Positions 1 through 6,026 of a DNA stretch of 7,535 nt are shown piece after piece. The stretch comes from an uncultured Haloferula sp. GTDB taxonomy: Bacteria; Verrucomicrobiota; Verrucomicrobiae; Verrucomicrobiales; Akkermansiaceae. Position 1 is the stretch's first letter; the number at the start of each line of letters is the position of its first letter. The DNA is taken from assembly GCA_946885645.1 (NCBI GenBank), contig CAMPGU010000201.1, forward strand, positions 1-7,535, read 5' to 3'. A program made the position numbers and the translations under genes. The notes under the pieces are model-generated. The model saw only the letters and a program-made list of their open reading frames with translations, searched no databases and was not told the DNA's origin.

Positions 1-302
1 ATGTCCGGGATCTCGGGAAGCTCTTCGGGTACTTCCGGGAGTTCGGCCTCCGCGATCTGCTCCTGCGGCGCGTTTTCTTCCTCCGTGATCTCCTGCTCCG
101 GATCGGCGGGCGGGGCGGACCCTTGAGCCAAGTCACCCAGATTGACTTCGGAAGAAACCTCGAAGCTTTCGAGTTCGCCCAGGCTGACCAGCTCCGGCAG
201 CCGATCCTTCACCTGAATGACGCAAGCGACCGTGCTCGCTCCCGACACCGTCAGCCACGCGGCGAAGGTGCCGATATTGAGGGCATAGATGAAAGGGCTC
301 AC
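1..302 (-). CDS. Membrane-anchored protein with Pro/Glu-rich tail, C-terminus off the left edge
   Basis: This is an open leftward frame of about 100 codons that continues past position 1, so its C-terminus is not seen. From a GTG start at 302 the protein begins MSPFIYALNIGTF. A hydrophobic stretch at about residues 4-29 looks like one N-terminal membrane anchor or uncleaved signal. A soluble segment (about 30-65) follows, then a region very rich in Pro, Glu and Ala (about 66-100), with motifs such as LPEVPEELPEIPD. A short N-terminus, single membrane helix and Pro/acidic spacer is the layout of TonB-like proteins, but the diagnostic C-terminal domain lies outside the window, so no function is assigned. 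The start is uncertain: the frame stays open upstream with no in-frame ATG and no clear Shine-Dalgarno sequence. The TTGACA element at 371-376 favours a start near 302. Coding bias and the plausible membrane helix support a real gene. Confidence 0.6.
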   Translation of the reverse strand, partial: MSPFIYALNIGTFAAWLTVSGASTVACVIQVKDRLPELVSLGELESFEVSSEVNLGDLAQGSAPPADPEQEITEEENAPQEQIAEAELPEVPEELPEIPD

Positions 303-342
303 GACGCGATAGGGCTCGTTATTGAGAACGAATCTCAGGTGC

Positions 343-376
343 GGGGGAGTGAAAGACCGCCGGGGTGCGGTGTCAA
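343..376 (-). promoter_or_regulatory. Possible sigma-70-like promoter for the leftward gene
   Basis: On the minus strand a perfect TTGACA occupies 376-371. A weak -10 candidate, TTCACT, lies 17 nt downstream. Transcription would start near position 335-340, leaving a leader of about 35 nt before the GTG at 302. The -35 is exact but the -10 matches only three of six consensus positions, so this is tentative. Confidence 0.3.
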
Positions 377-465
377 AAGCATTTTTGGTGCAGTTCCGAC
401 CCAAAGGCCCGAGCCGCGGTATCCTTCCATTGCGGCACTCCAGGTTCGGAGGCAGGATACGCGGG

Positions 466-618
466 ATGAAAAAGCTGCTGATGTCCTGCCTGCTGATCCT
501 CGCCGTAGCCTCCAGCGGCTGCTTGGTGCGGGAGACCGTTACGGAAGACGGCGAGGTGATTTCCGACCGCTATAAGCTTGAGGAGCCGCTCCACAGCCGC
601 ACCGATCCGGTGCGGTGA
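466..618 (+). CDS. Small lipoprotein, 50 residues
   Basis: This short frame encodes MKKLLMSCLLILAV followed by ASSGC, a textbook lipoprotein signal: two lysines, a hydrophobic core, and Cys19 as the probable lipidated residue. The -3 position is Ser rather than Leu, so the lipobox is slightly off consensus. The mature part is only 32 residues, charged and hydrophilic (LVRETVTEDGEV and onward), with no recognisable domain. The ATG at 466 is preceded by GGAGG at 448-452, with 13 nt between them. That is a little long, but it is the only clear Shine-Dalgarno sequence among the genes here. Longer overlapping frames on both strands lack such a signal peptide and are judged to be shadows. The gene diverges from the membrane protein at 1-302 and converges with the NlpC-like gene, the stop codons being 9 nt apart. 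Its function is unknown; it is probably attached to a membrane facing the periplasm. Confidence 0.6.
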   Translation: MKKLLMSCLLILAVASSGCLVRETVTEDGEVISDRYKLEEPLHSRTDPVR

Positions 619-627
619 GCGCGCCCG

Positions 628-1338
628 TCAATCCCTGATCCCGTGGTAGCGCCAAGGCGCGTAACCCCGCTCCTTGAGATATTTCACCGGGATTTCCGCG
701 GCGTTCACCCGCCATACGGGAAAAGGCCCGGCCTCATAAACATGCACGGATTTCCCGGGCTTCGCCCATTTGGCGAAGAGGACGACGTGCCGGTCGTTGA
801 GGAGGATATCGCCCGCTTTCAATTCCTCCCAGGAGCCCAGTTTGGTGGAAATGGATGGCAGCTCGCGGGTCGAGCAGGGCCTCTCCAGTCGCCAGCAGCG
901 GGAGACGAAGCCGGAGCAATCGATGCCGCAGGCGGAGCGGCTGGTTCCGGCGTCTCCGAGCTGCCGCTTATCCGCGGTCGAGATGTCACCGGCGACCTCG
1001 CCTTTTTCCAGGGACTCCAGGAATTGCCGCGGCGTGTCGAAGCCGCCCCACTGGTAGGCCACGCCGCGTGCTTGTTTGCCGGGCTGCCACCAGCCGTTGG
1101 AGAAACCGTGACGCTTCAGGGAGGTGTCCGGGGTGTGGACGAGGATGCCATCCTTGTCCTTGCCGTGACGCGCATGACGCTCCTCGGGCATCCAGGTGAC
1201 GCGGCTGTAAGTGTAGGCGATTTGGACGGCCTCCATCCGCCGGACGCTGGCTGCGGGTCCCGCAATGTGGAAATCTCCGTGAGGAGCGCAGCCGATGAAG
1301 AGGAGGCAGGTTGCCGGGAGGAGCAGGCGGAGTCGCAT
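628..1338 (-). CDS. NlpC/P60-type cysteine hydrolase, lipoprotein
   Basis: This 236-residue protein begins MRLRLLLPATCLLFIGC, a lipoprotein signal with lipobox FIGC and probable lipidated Cys17. The C-terminal half carries the marks of an NlpC/P60 papain-like peptidase. GVAYQWGG (92-99) corresponds to the G-x-x-Y-x-W-G-G element before the active site. GIDCSGFV holds the likely nucleophile Cys141. GDILLNDRHVVLF holds the likely general base His184. The third polar residue is less certain; Glu202 in VYEAGP is a candidate. Family members usually cleave peptidoglycan stem peptides (gamma-D-Glu-diamino acid bonds), so a periplasmic cell-wall role is inferred. The region between the lipobox and residue 90 is not recognised and may bind substrate. 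The start at 1338 was chosen because it places the signal peptide at the N-terminus. The frame stays open to 1473, but the extra 45 residues would bury the signal and overlap the trmO start. Confidence 0.8.
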   Translation of the reverse strand: MRLRLLLPATCLLFIGCAPHGDFHIAGPAASVRRMEAVQIAYTYSRVTWMPEERHARHGKDKDGILVHTPDTSLKRHGFSNGWWQPGKQARGVAYQWGGFDTPRQFLESLEKGEVAGDISTADKRQLGDAGTSRSACGIDCSGFVSRCWRLERPCSTRELPSISTKLGSWEELKAGDILLNDRHVVLFAKWAKPGKSVHVYEAGPFPVWRVNAAEIPVKYLKERGYAPWRYHGIRD

Positions 1339-1416
1339 CGCCGCAAAAATGCATTTGAAGCCTGCTTTGGAAACACCGCAGCACATTTTCCTGGGGTGAT
1401 GCTGGCAGGGCCGGGC

Positions 1417-1444
1417 TTGGCATGCTTGGCCCGATATCGAAACT
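1417..1444 (+). promoter_or_regulatory. Weak promoter candidate ahead of trmO
   Basis: TTGGCA (1417-1422) matches TTGACA in five of six positions. GAAACT (1439-1444) follows after 16 nt and matches the -10 consensus in three positions. It ends 6 nt before the ATG, so transcription would start close to the start codon. The poor -10 makes this tentative. The 112-bp gap (1339-1450) separates divergent genes and must contain at least one promoter. Confidence 0.2.
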
Positions 1445-1450
1445 CCGCGC

Positions 1451-2152
1451 ATGGAGATCCGGCCCATTGGCATCGTGCGCTCGTGTTTCGGCGGGAAATT
1501 CGGGGTGCCGCGCCAACCGGGCCTCTGCCCGAGTGCTTGGGGCGAATTGGTGTTCGAGCCCGAGTTCCGGCAGGCGGAGGCCCTGCGCGGGATCGAAGGA
1601 TTCTCGCATCTCTGGCTGATTTTCGGTTTTCATCTGACGGCAGGAGCCGGATGGAGTCCTACGGTGAGACCGCCCCGTCTCGGGGGAAACGAGCGGGTGG
1701 GAGTCTTTGCGAGCCGTTCGACCTTTCGGCCGAACGGGCTGGGTCTCTCCTTGGTGCGCCTGGACGGCCTCGAAAAGCGCGAGGGGCAGGGGACGGTGCT
1801 TCTTCTCGGGGGCATCGACCTGGTGGACGGGACGCCTGTTTTCGATATCAAGCCCTACCTGCCTTACGCCGAGGCCCCGGCGGGAGCGCGGGGCGGGTTT
1901 GCTCCGGAGGAGCCGGAGAGGCTGGAAGTCGTCACGGCGGAAGCGGCGGTCTTCGATCTGCTGCCGGAGCGTTCGCGCCGCGTGATCGCGGAGGCGCTCT
2001 CCCTTGATCCGCGGCCGGCTGCCGGACGGGAGGAGGAGGGGCGCGTGCACGGTGCCGGTCTCTGCGGGCTGGAGGTGAAGTTCCGTGTGGAGGGGCGGAA
2101 GTGCCGCCTTCTCTCCGCGGAACCGGCAGCAGGTTCCGGATTGAAAGCTTAA
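1451..2152 (+). CDS. trmO: tRNA (N6-threonylcarbamoyladenosine37-N6)-methyltransferase TrmO (TsaA/YaeB family)
   Basis: This 233-residue protein is close to the 235 of E. coli TrmO. The family uses S-adenosylmethionine to methylate N6 of t6A at position 37 of tRNA-Thr, giving m6t6A, which tunes decoding of ACY codons; it acts in the cytoplasm. Seen in order: IGIVRS (6-11), GKFGVPRQPG (15-24), FSHLWLIF (51-58), VRPPRLGGNERVGVFASRS (72-90), FRPNGLGLSLV (92-102) and DLVDGTPVFDIKPYLPYAE (123-141), which build the TrmO fold and cofactor site. The C-terminal DPRPA motif (186-190) is present. The Tyr that follows it in the E. coli protein is Ala here, and the next segment (197-212) is divergent. The ATG at 1451 fits the usual N-terminus exactly. 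No Shine-Dalgarno sequence is visible. The end of the gene contains the -35 element of the next gene. Confidence 0.95.
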   Translation: MEIRPIGIVRSCFGGKFGVPRQPGLCPSAWGELVFEPEFRQAEALRGIEGFSHLWLIFGFHLTAGAGWSPTVRPPRLGGNERVGVFASRSTFRPNGLGLSLVRLDGLEKREGQGTVLLLGGIDLVDGTPVFDIKPYLPYAEAPAGARGGFAPEEPERLEVVTAEAAVFDLLPERSRRVIAEALSLDPRPAAGREEEGRVHGAGLCGLEVKFRVEGRKCRLLSAEPAAGSGLKA

Positions 2153-2169
2153 GAATTCCGAACTACTCT
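2141..2169 (+). promoter_or_regulatory. Sigma-70-like promoter giving a probable leaderless transcript
   Basis: TTGAAA (2141-2146; five of six matches to TTGACA) is separated by exactly 17 nt from TACTCT (2164-2169; a TAnnnT -10). The -10 ends 7 nt before the ATG at 2177, so the predicted transcription start falls on or next to the A of that codon. The -35 lies inside the last codons of trmO. No Shine-Dalgarno sequence precedes the ATG, which agrees with a leaderless mRNA. Confidence 0.5.
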
Positions 2170-2176
2170 CCCGGCC

Positions 2177-3646
2177 ATGCGCGGGAAACCCGGAATAGCT
2201 TTTCTAGCAGGAATGGTTCTGCTGCTGGCGGTTGCTTGCAAGGACCGCACGGAATCGGCCCGCCAGGAACTGAAGGAGAGCGGCTACGAACTGACGCCCG
2301 AAGGCTTCTTCCGCGCCGCGGAGAGCGACGACATCAAGGCGATGGCGAGCCTGGTGAAAGGCGGGATCGCTCCGGACACGCGGAATGCCGCGGGAGATAC
2401 CGCACTCCATGCCGCCGCGTCGGCGGGGATGCAGAAGTCCGCCGACTTCCTGCTGGATCACAAGGTGCCGGTGGACATCACGGGTGCCGGAGATCGCACG
2501 CCGCTGATGTCCGCGGTGCTGAAAGGGCCGCCCGCCATGGTGCGCTACCTCCTTTCCCAAGAGGCGGATCCCCTGAAGAAGGACGCCAAGGGCTTCCGGC
2601 CGCTGATGCTCGCCGTACACGGCGCGCGGGCGGACATGGTGGCGGAGCTGGCGGCCTATGACCGGGAGAATCTGGACACGGCTCTCCTCCTGGCCTCCCT
2701 GGAAGGAAAGGCCGCGGTGATCGATGAACTGACCGGCTACGGCGCCTCGGTTTACGCCCGCACGGATGACGGCCGTACCCCGTTGATGCTAGCCGCGGAG
2801 AACGGGAATATCGAAGCGGTGGAAATGCTTCTCGGAGTGGGCGCGAACCGTTTCTCCATGGACGGGGACGGCCGCATCGCCGCGGACATGGCCCGCGAGG
2901 CAGGTCATGAGGAGCTCGCGCTGCGGCTTGCGGAGGAGCCCTCCAAAGAGGAATTCGGCATCGAGGAGCCCGCGGATCTGGCGGCCGGAATGCTCGCCGA
3001 AGTGACTGCGGGAATGGAAAGCGGGGAAGAAGCGCCATCGCCGGGAAGCACATCGGCAGGGGAGACGGACCACGGCGGAGCGGGTGCCGCTCCGCCCCTG
3101 TTAGAAGGTGCCGTCGTGGAAGCCGCTGCGGCGGAAACGGCTGTTCCAACGGCAGGCACCGGTCGGGCCGCGGCCATCTCTCCGCTGAAAATGCGCTCGT
3201 ATCGCCAGAAGGAACTCCCGCTGCGGGTCGAATCCGTGCAGGGGGATACCGCGGTCATCCGCATCGCGGGCAGCGGGGTCCGCGAAGTGCCGGAGGGCGC
3301 GGCCATTCCCGGTTCCGCTCTAACAGTCGTGCGGGTCGAACGCCGGATGGGCGGCATCAAGGACAGTGCTGCAGGGCCGGTGGAGGTCTCGGTGGTCGAG
3401 GTGCAGGATTCTTCCACCGGGCGGCGGCGGGAACTGGTGGCCGGGCTGGCCTCCACCGCTCACGATCCGGTGGCACTGGTTGAAGACGGGGCCGGGCGGC
3501 GCTATCTCGCCCGTGCCGGACAGGGGTTTCGTGCGGCGGACGGGACGGAATATGTGGTGGTGGATGTGCGGCCGAATCAAATGGTGATTGAGAATCGCAC
3601 GGAAGGTGGAGTAATAACGGTCCCGCTCCGCGGCCCGCGGGGCTGA
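2177..3646 (+). CDS. Ankyrin-repeat lipoprotein with C-terminal GspC/PilP-like beta modules
   Basis: This 489-residue protein starts with a lipoprotein signal, FLAGMVLLLAVAC, with probable lipidated Cys21. Residues about 40-255 form ankyrin repeats: DTALHAAASAG (74-84), RTPLMSAVLKG (107-117), FRPLMLAVHGA (140-150), a degenerate one near 168-190, and RTPLMLAAENGNIEAVEMLL (200-219). These are protein-binding scaffolds, presumably periplasmic here. An Ala/Gly/Pro/Glu-rich linker spans about 256-335. Residues 336-489 are predicted beta-rich and look like two similar modules (about 345-421 and 428-489). The second, ending YVVVDVRPNQMVIEN and ITVPLRG, recalls the homology region of GspC and PilP, periplasmic parts of type II secretion and type IV pilus systems; this likeness is by eye only. 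The start follows trmO by 24 nt and lacks a Shine-Dalgarno sequence, but fits the promoter at 2141-2169. A role in envelope assembly or protein interaction is inferred, not shown. Confidence 0.85.
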   Translation: MRGKPGIAFLAGMVLLLAVACKDRTESARQELKESGYELTPEGFFRAAESDDIKAMASLVKGGIAPDTRNAAGDTALHAAASAGMQKSADFLLDHKVPVDITGAGDRTPLMSAVLKGPPAMVRYLLSQEADPLKKDAKGFRPLMLAVHGARADMVAELAAYDRENLDTALLLASLEGKAAVIDELTGYGASVYARTDDGRTPLMLAAENGNIEAVEMLLGVGANRFSMDGDGRIAADMAREAGHEELALRLAEEPSKEEFGIEEPADLAAGMLAEVTAGMESGEEAPSPGSTSAGETDHGGAGAAPPLLEGAVVEAAAAETAVPTAGTGRAAAISPLKMRSYRQKELPLRVESVQGDTAVIRIAGSGVREVPEGAAIPGSALTVVRVERRMGGIKDSAAGPVEVSVVEVQDSSTGRRRELVAGLASTAHDPVALVEDGAGRRYLARAGQGFRAADGTEYVVVDVRPNQMVIENRTEGGVITVPLRGPRG

Positions 3647-3659
3647 GTTTTTTCCGAAC

Positions 3660-4115
3660 ATGCCTGCCAAGACGATCGAGCCGGGAAATCCGGTGAAGCA
3701 ATTTTCCGTGCTGCTGCCGAACCGTGCCGGGGCGCTCGCATCGCTGGTGAAGCTCTTGCGCTCCGCCGCCATCGAGGTCGTCGGTCTCAGCGTACAAGAT
3801 TCACGGGACGCCACGATCGCCCGGCTGGTAGTCACGGATCCGGAAACGACGGAACAGATTTTCGTGGAGAAGGGGATACCCCATACCTGCTGCGAGCTGC
3901 TGGTCATCTCGCTCCGCGAATCGGGCCCGGAGCTTTTGCCGGTGCTCGACACGCTGATGGTGGCGGAAACGAATATCGACTTCGCCTACGCCCTGATGCC
4001 CTCGCCGCAAGGACACGCCTTGCTTGCCCTGCACGTGGAGGATTACGACTTCGCCGTCACGGTCCTGAACAGCGCGGGCTTCAAGCTCGTGTGCCAGGAA
4101 GAACTGAGCAGGTGA
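3660..4115 (+). CDS. Tandem ACT-domain protein
   Basis: This 151-residue protein consists almost entirely of two ACT domains. The first (about 13-75) opens with FSVLLPNRAGALASLVKLL, the usual ACT pattern in which a beta strand meets a D/N-R-x-G-x-L loop and then a helix. The second (about 79-145) runs from LLVISLRESG through IDFAYALM to GHALLALHVED. ACT domains bind small ligands, usually amino acids, and regulate enzymes or transcription. No catalytic or DNA-binding domain is attached, so this is a stand-alone sensor or regulatory subunit. It differs in length and sequence from the acetolactate synthase small subunit (IlvN/IlvH), so that name is not used. It begins 13 nt after the ankyrin lipoprotein stop on the same strand and probably shares its transcript, although the two proteins should lie in different compartments. 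No Shine-Dalgarno sequence is visible before the ATG. Confidence 0.85.
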   Translation: MPAKTIEPGNPVKQFSVLLPNRAGALASLVKLLRSAAIEVVGLSVQDSRDATIARLVVTDPETTEQIFVEKGIPHTCCELLVISLRESGPELLPVLDTLMVAETNIDFAYALMPSPQGHALLALHVEDYDFAVTVLNSAGFKLVCQEELSR

Positions 4116-4134
4116 GCCTTGAAGAAAGGCCTGC
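4108..4134. terminator. Weak hairpin between convergent genes
   Basis: GCAG (4108-4111) and GCC (4116-4118) can pair with GGC (4128-4130) and CTGC (4131-4134), giving an interrupted stem around a 9-nt loop. It overlaps the ACT gene stop codon and lies in the 27-bp gap before the convergent GH95-like gene. There is no T-run on either side, so any terminator function is uncertain. Confidence 0.2.
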
Positions 4135-4142
4135 CACCTTCG

Positions 4143-4979
4143 CTACTCCTCCACGGGTTCCGGCGGGGTAATGGCGGTCTTCAGATAGCGGGAGAGGATT
4201 TCCGCCGTGGTCTCGCCCGCGCCATCCATCGCTTTCCGGTGAGTCGCCAAGTGCCGGTCTAACAGGCCCTTCCAGACCTGGAATAGATCCGGGTGTTCCT
4301 CGCCTCCGAACCCGAGCGCCTTGATCTCCTCCGGACCGGTCGCGGCAGCCAGGAGGATCAGTGCCTCGCCCTCGCCCCGCACGGTGATTTCTCCCTCGCC
4401 CGGCGTGACCTCCGACTCCATCGGGAAGACCCAGACGCGGGCTTCGAAGGGCTTCGATTTCTGCCCCTCCAGATGACCGTCCAGGATGAGGATGCGCCGG
4501 TCCTCCACCCGTGACTTCGCGTCGTGTTCTGTCGGGAGTTGCACCTTGAAGTTGAGCGCTCCCGGTTTGTCCGCGCGCAGGTGGGTGACGATGAGGTCGT
4601 CGGCGGCGCTGGCGAATACGGTCCAGGTGAATCCTGCGCCGCCTCTCTTGAAGGTGGTGACGACCGTGCCGTCCTCAAGGCTCAGCGTCCGCTTGTAGTC
4701 GCTCACCGCGGCTTCCTTCGCCAGCCAGTCGAGCGATAGATGGAACCAAGCCGGGCCGCAGAAGGCCGTTCCCGGCACCTCCACCGTAGCCGGCTGCTTC
4801 CCGCCCTTCAAAAGGATGGCCATCGGTTCCTTGCCGGTCCTTCCCTTCACCCGTGCGCGGAGATGGCCGTTGCCAATCGGGAACGCCTTTTCCGGGCCGC
4901 TTGCCGCCTTCTCGAACACGATCTCCCCGGCTTCCGCCATGCACAGCGGAAGGAAGCAAGCGGCCAGCCATGATTTCAC
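4143..4979 (-). CDS. Secreted GH95 N-terminal-domain protein without a catalytic domain
   Basis: From a GTG start at 4979 the protein is 278 residues. It begins MKSWLAACFLPLCMAEA, a short Sec signal with likely cleavage at AEA|G (after residue 17). The rest matches the N-terminal beta-sandwich domain of GH95 enzymes (alpha-L-fucosidases and relatives): PIGNGHLRARV (34-44), YKRTLSLEDGTVVTTF (95-110), TVFASAADDLIVTHLRADKP (120-139) and GEALILLAAATG (204-216). LLDRHLATHRKAMD (239-252) resembles the helical linker that leads into the catalytic barrel. The protein then ends, whereas GH95 enzymes usually have 700-800 residues. The convergent ACT gene occupies the DNA beyond the stop, so no lost half lies next to it. 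It may be a carbohydrate-binding or decayed protein; catalysis is not expected. An ATG at 5045 would extend the frame by 22 residues but hide the signal peptide. No Shine-Dalgarno sequence was seen. Confidence 0.78.
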   Translation of the reverse strand: MKSWLAACFLPLCMAEAGEIVFEKAASGPEKAFPIGNGHLRARVKGRTGKEPMAILLKGGKQPATVEVPGTAFCGPAWFHLSLDWLAKEAAVSDYKRTLSLEDGTVVTTFKRGGAGFTWTVFASAADDLIVTHLRADKPGALNFKVQLPTEHDAKSRVEDRRILILDGHLEGQKSKPFEARVWVFPMESEVTPGEGEITVRGEGEALILLAAATGPEEIKALGFGGEEHPDLFQVWKGLLDRHLATHRKAMDGAGETTAEILSRYLKTAITPPEPVEE

Positions 4980-5092
4980 CCCATGAGGGAAGGGGGAACC
5001 CCGCCGGAATTCAAGCGCGGAGTGGCAGGCGGCGGCTGCGCCCATGTGCGGGATGAATAGGCGGATGTAGGGTCTTCGCCAATCGCCCGTGC

Positions 5093-5123
5093 TCGACGGC
5101 TCCGGCAGGATCCGTCATAGACT
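5093..5123 (+). promoter_or_regulatory. Possible promoter for the TIM-barrel/UPF0261 operon
   Basis: TCGACG (5093-5098; four of six matches to the -35) is followed after 19 nt by TAGACT (5118-5123; four of six matches to TATAAT). The -10 ends only 5 nt before the ATG at 5129, which would give a leaderless or nearly leaderless transcript. The spacing is longer than ideal. The element lies in the 149-bp divergent gap 4980-5128, which shows no other convincing signal. Confidence 0.25.
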
Positions 5124-5128
5124 CAGCC

Positions 5129-5998
5129 ATGCCGAACCCTTGGACCGGAACAGGAAATCCCTACACGCGCACGGAGGTGCTCGAGCGCCTGCACGACACG
5201 CTTTCGAAAGGCCAGCCGATCATCGCGGCGGGTGCTGGCACGGGAATCAGCGCGAAGTTCATCGAAAAGGGCGGCGCGGATCTCATCATCGTTTACAATT
5301 CCGGACGCTTCCGCATGGCCGGCCACGGTTCCACCGCCGGCCTGATGGCCTACGGGGATGCGAACGCCGTGGCGATGGAGATCGGCGAATACGAAGTGCT
5401 TCCCGTGGTCGAGGAAATCCCGGTGATCTGCGGGGTGCACGCCACCGATCCCCGCCGCCGGATGTGGCACTGGCTGGGCAAGGTGAAGGACATGGGCTTC
5501 AGCGGCGTGAACAACTTCCCCACCCACTGCATCGTCGATGGCAAATTCCGCCAAGTCCTCGAGGAGACGGGGATGAGCGTGAAGAAGGAATTCGAAATGG
5601 TCGCGCTGGCCCGGAAGATGGACGTTTTCAGCATCGTCTATGTCGATGCCCCGGAGGAAGCGAAGGCCATGGCGGAGGCGGGAGCGGATGTGATCATCGC
5701 CCACGTCGGAACGACCGTCGGAGGCTCGATCGGGGTGGTGGACGCCACCATGTCGCTGCCCGAGGCCGCGAAGCGCACCCAGGAGATCATCGATGCCGGG
5801 CGCAGCGTGCGGGACGATATCATTTACCTCAGCCATGGCGGCCCGATCAATACTCCGCTGGACGCCGCCTACATCAACGAGCACACCGATGCCTCGGGCT
5901 TCGTGGGAGCTTCCTCCCTGGAGCGCATGGCGGTGGAGCAGTCGCTCACGGAACTCACGCGGGAATTCAAATCGATCCCGGTCAATCGCAAGCACTGA
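5129..5998 (+). CDS. PF09370-type TIM-barrel protein (phosphoenolpyruvate hydrolase-like; Tm-1 C-terminal half)
   Basis: This 289-residue protein matches the TIM-barrel family annotated as phosphoenolpyruvate hydrolase-like or signal-transduction TIM barrel, which also forms the C-terminal half of plant Tm-1. Glycine-rich turns at the ends of the predicted barrel strands support this: IIAAGAGTGISAKF (31-44), DLIIVYNSGRFRMAGHGS (51-68), VICGVHATDP (99-108), GVNNFPTH (126-133), VIIAHVGTTVGGSIG (188-202), IIYLSHGGPINTP (231-243) and GFVGASSLERMAVE (257-270). The charged and Gly-rich loops at the strand ends suggest a phosphorylated ligand, but the physiological reaction is not established and the PEP hydrolase name rests on limited evidence. 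There is no signal peptide, so it is cytoplasmic. It is first in a two-gene unit, ending 28 nt before the UPF0261 gene. The ATG at 5129 has no Shine-Dalgarno sequence, but a -10-like element lies just upstream. Confidence 0.88.
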   Translation: MPNPWTGTGNPYTRTEVLERLHDTLSKGQPIIAAGAGTGISAKFIEKGGADLIIVYNSGRFRMAGHGSTAGLMAYGDANAVAMEIGEYEVLPVVEEIPVICGVHATDPRRRMWHWLGKVKDMGFSGVNNFPTHCIVDGKFRQVLEETGMSVKKEFEMVALARKMDVFSIVYVDAPEEAKAMAEAGADVIIAHVGTTVGGSIGVVDATMSLPEAAKRTQEIIDAGRSVRDDIIYLSHGGPINTPLDAAYINEHTDASGFVGASSLERMAVEQSLTELTREFKSIPVNRKH

Positions 5999-6026
5999 GG
6001 CCGGGCTTTCCCGCGACTATCCCTGC

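Noticed and set aside
123..575. Rightward frame of 150 codons at the left edge
   Set aside because: It is antisense to the membrane-anchored protein, overlaps the small lipoprotein in a different frame, and has an Arg/Gln-rich composition with no domain.
1712..1740. Near-perfect inverted repeat AGCCGTTCG / CGAACGGGCT inside trmO
   Set aside because: It falls on codons for a highly conserved protein motif (SRSTFRPNGLG), which explains the bases without a regulatory role.
643..2007. Rightward open frame of 454 codons
   Set aside because: It lies antisense to the NlpC-like gene and out of frame with trmO, is rich in Gly/Arg/Ala, and matches nothing recognisable. High GC makes such shadow frames common.
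986..2050. Leftward open frame of 354 codons
   Set aside because: It is antisense to trmO and overlaps the NlpC-like gene in another frame; Arg/Pro/His-rich composition is typical of shadow frames.
4980..5045. 22-residue N-terminal extension of the GH95-like protein from the ATG at 5045
   Set aside because: It would place a charged segment before the signal peptide; the GTG at 4979 gives a normal Sec signal.
5793..6026. N-terminal extension of the UPF0261 protein by 78 residues
   Set aside because: It overlaps the TIM-barrel gene in another frame, and the family starts at the M-x-V-I-A-V-L-G-T-L-D-S-K-G signature.
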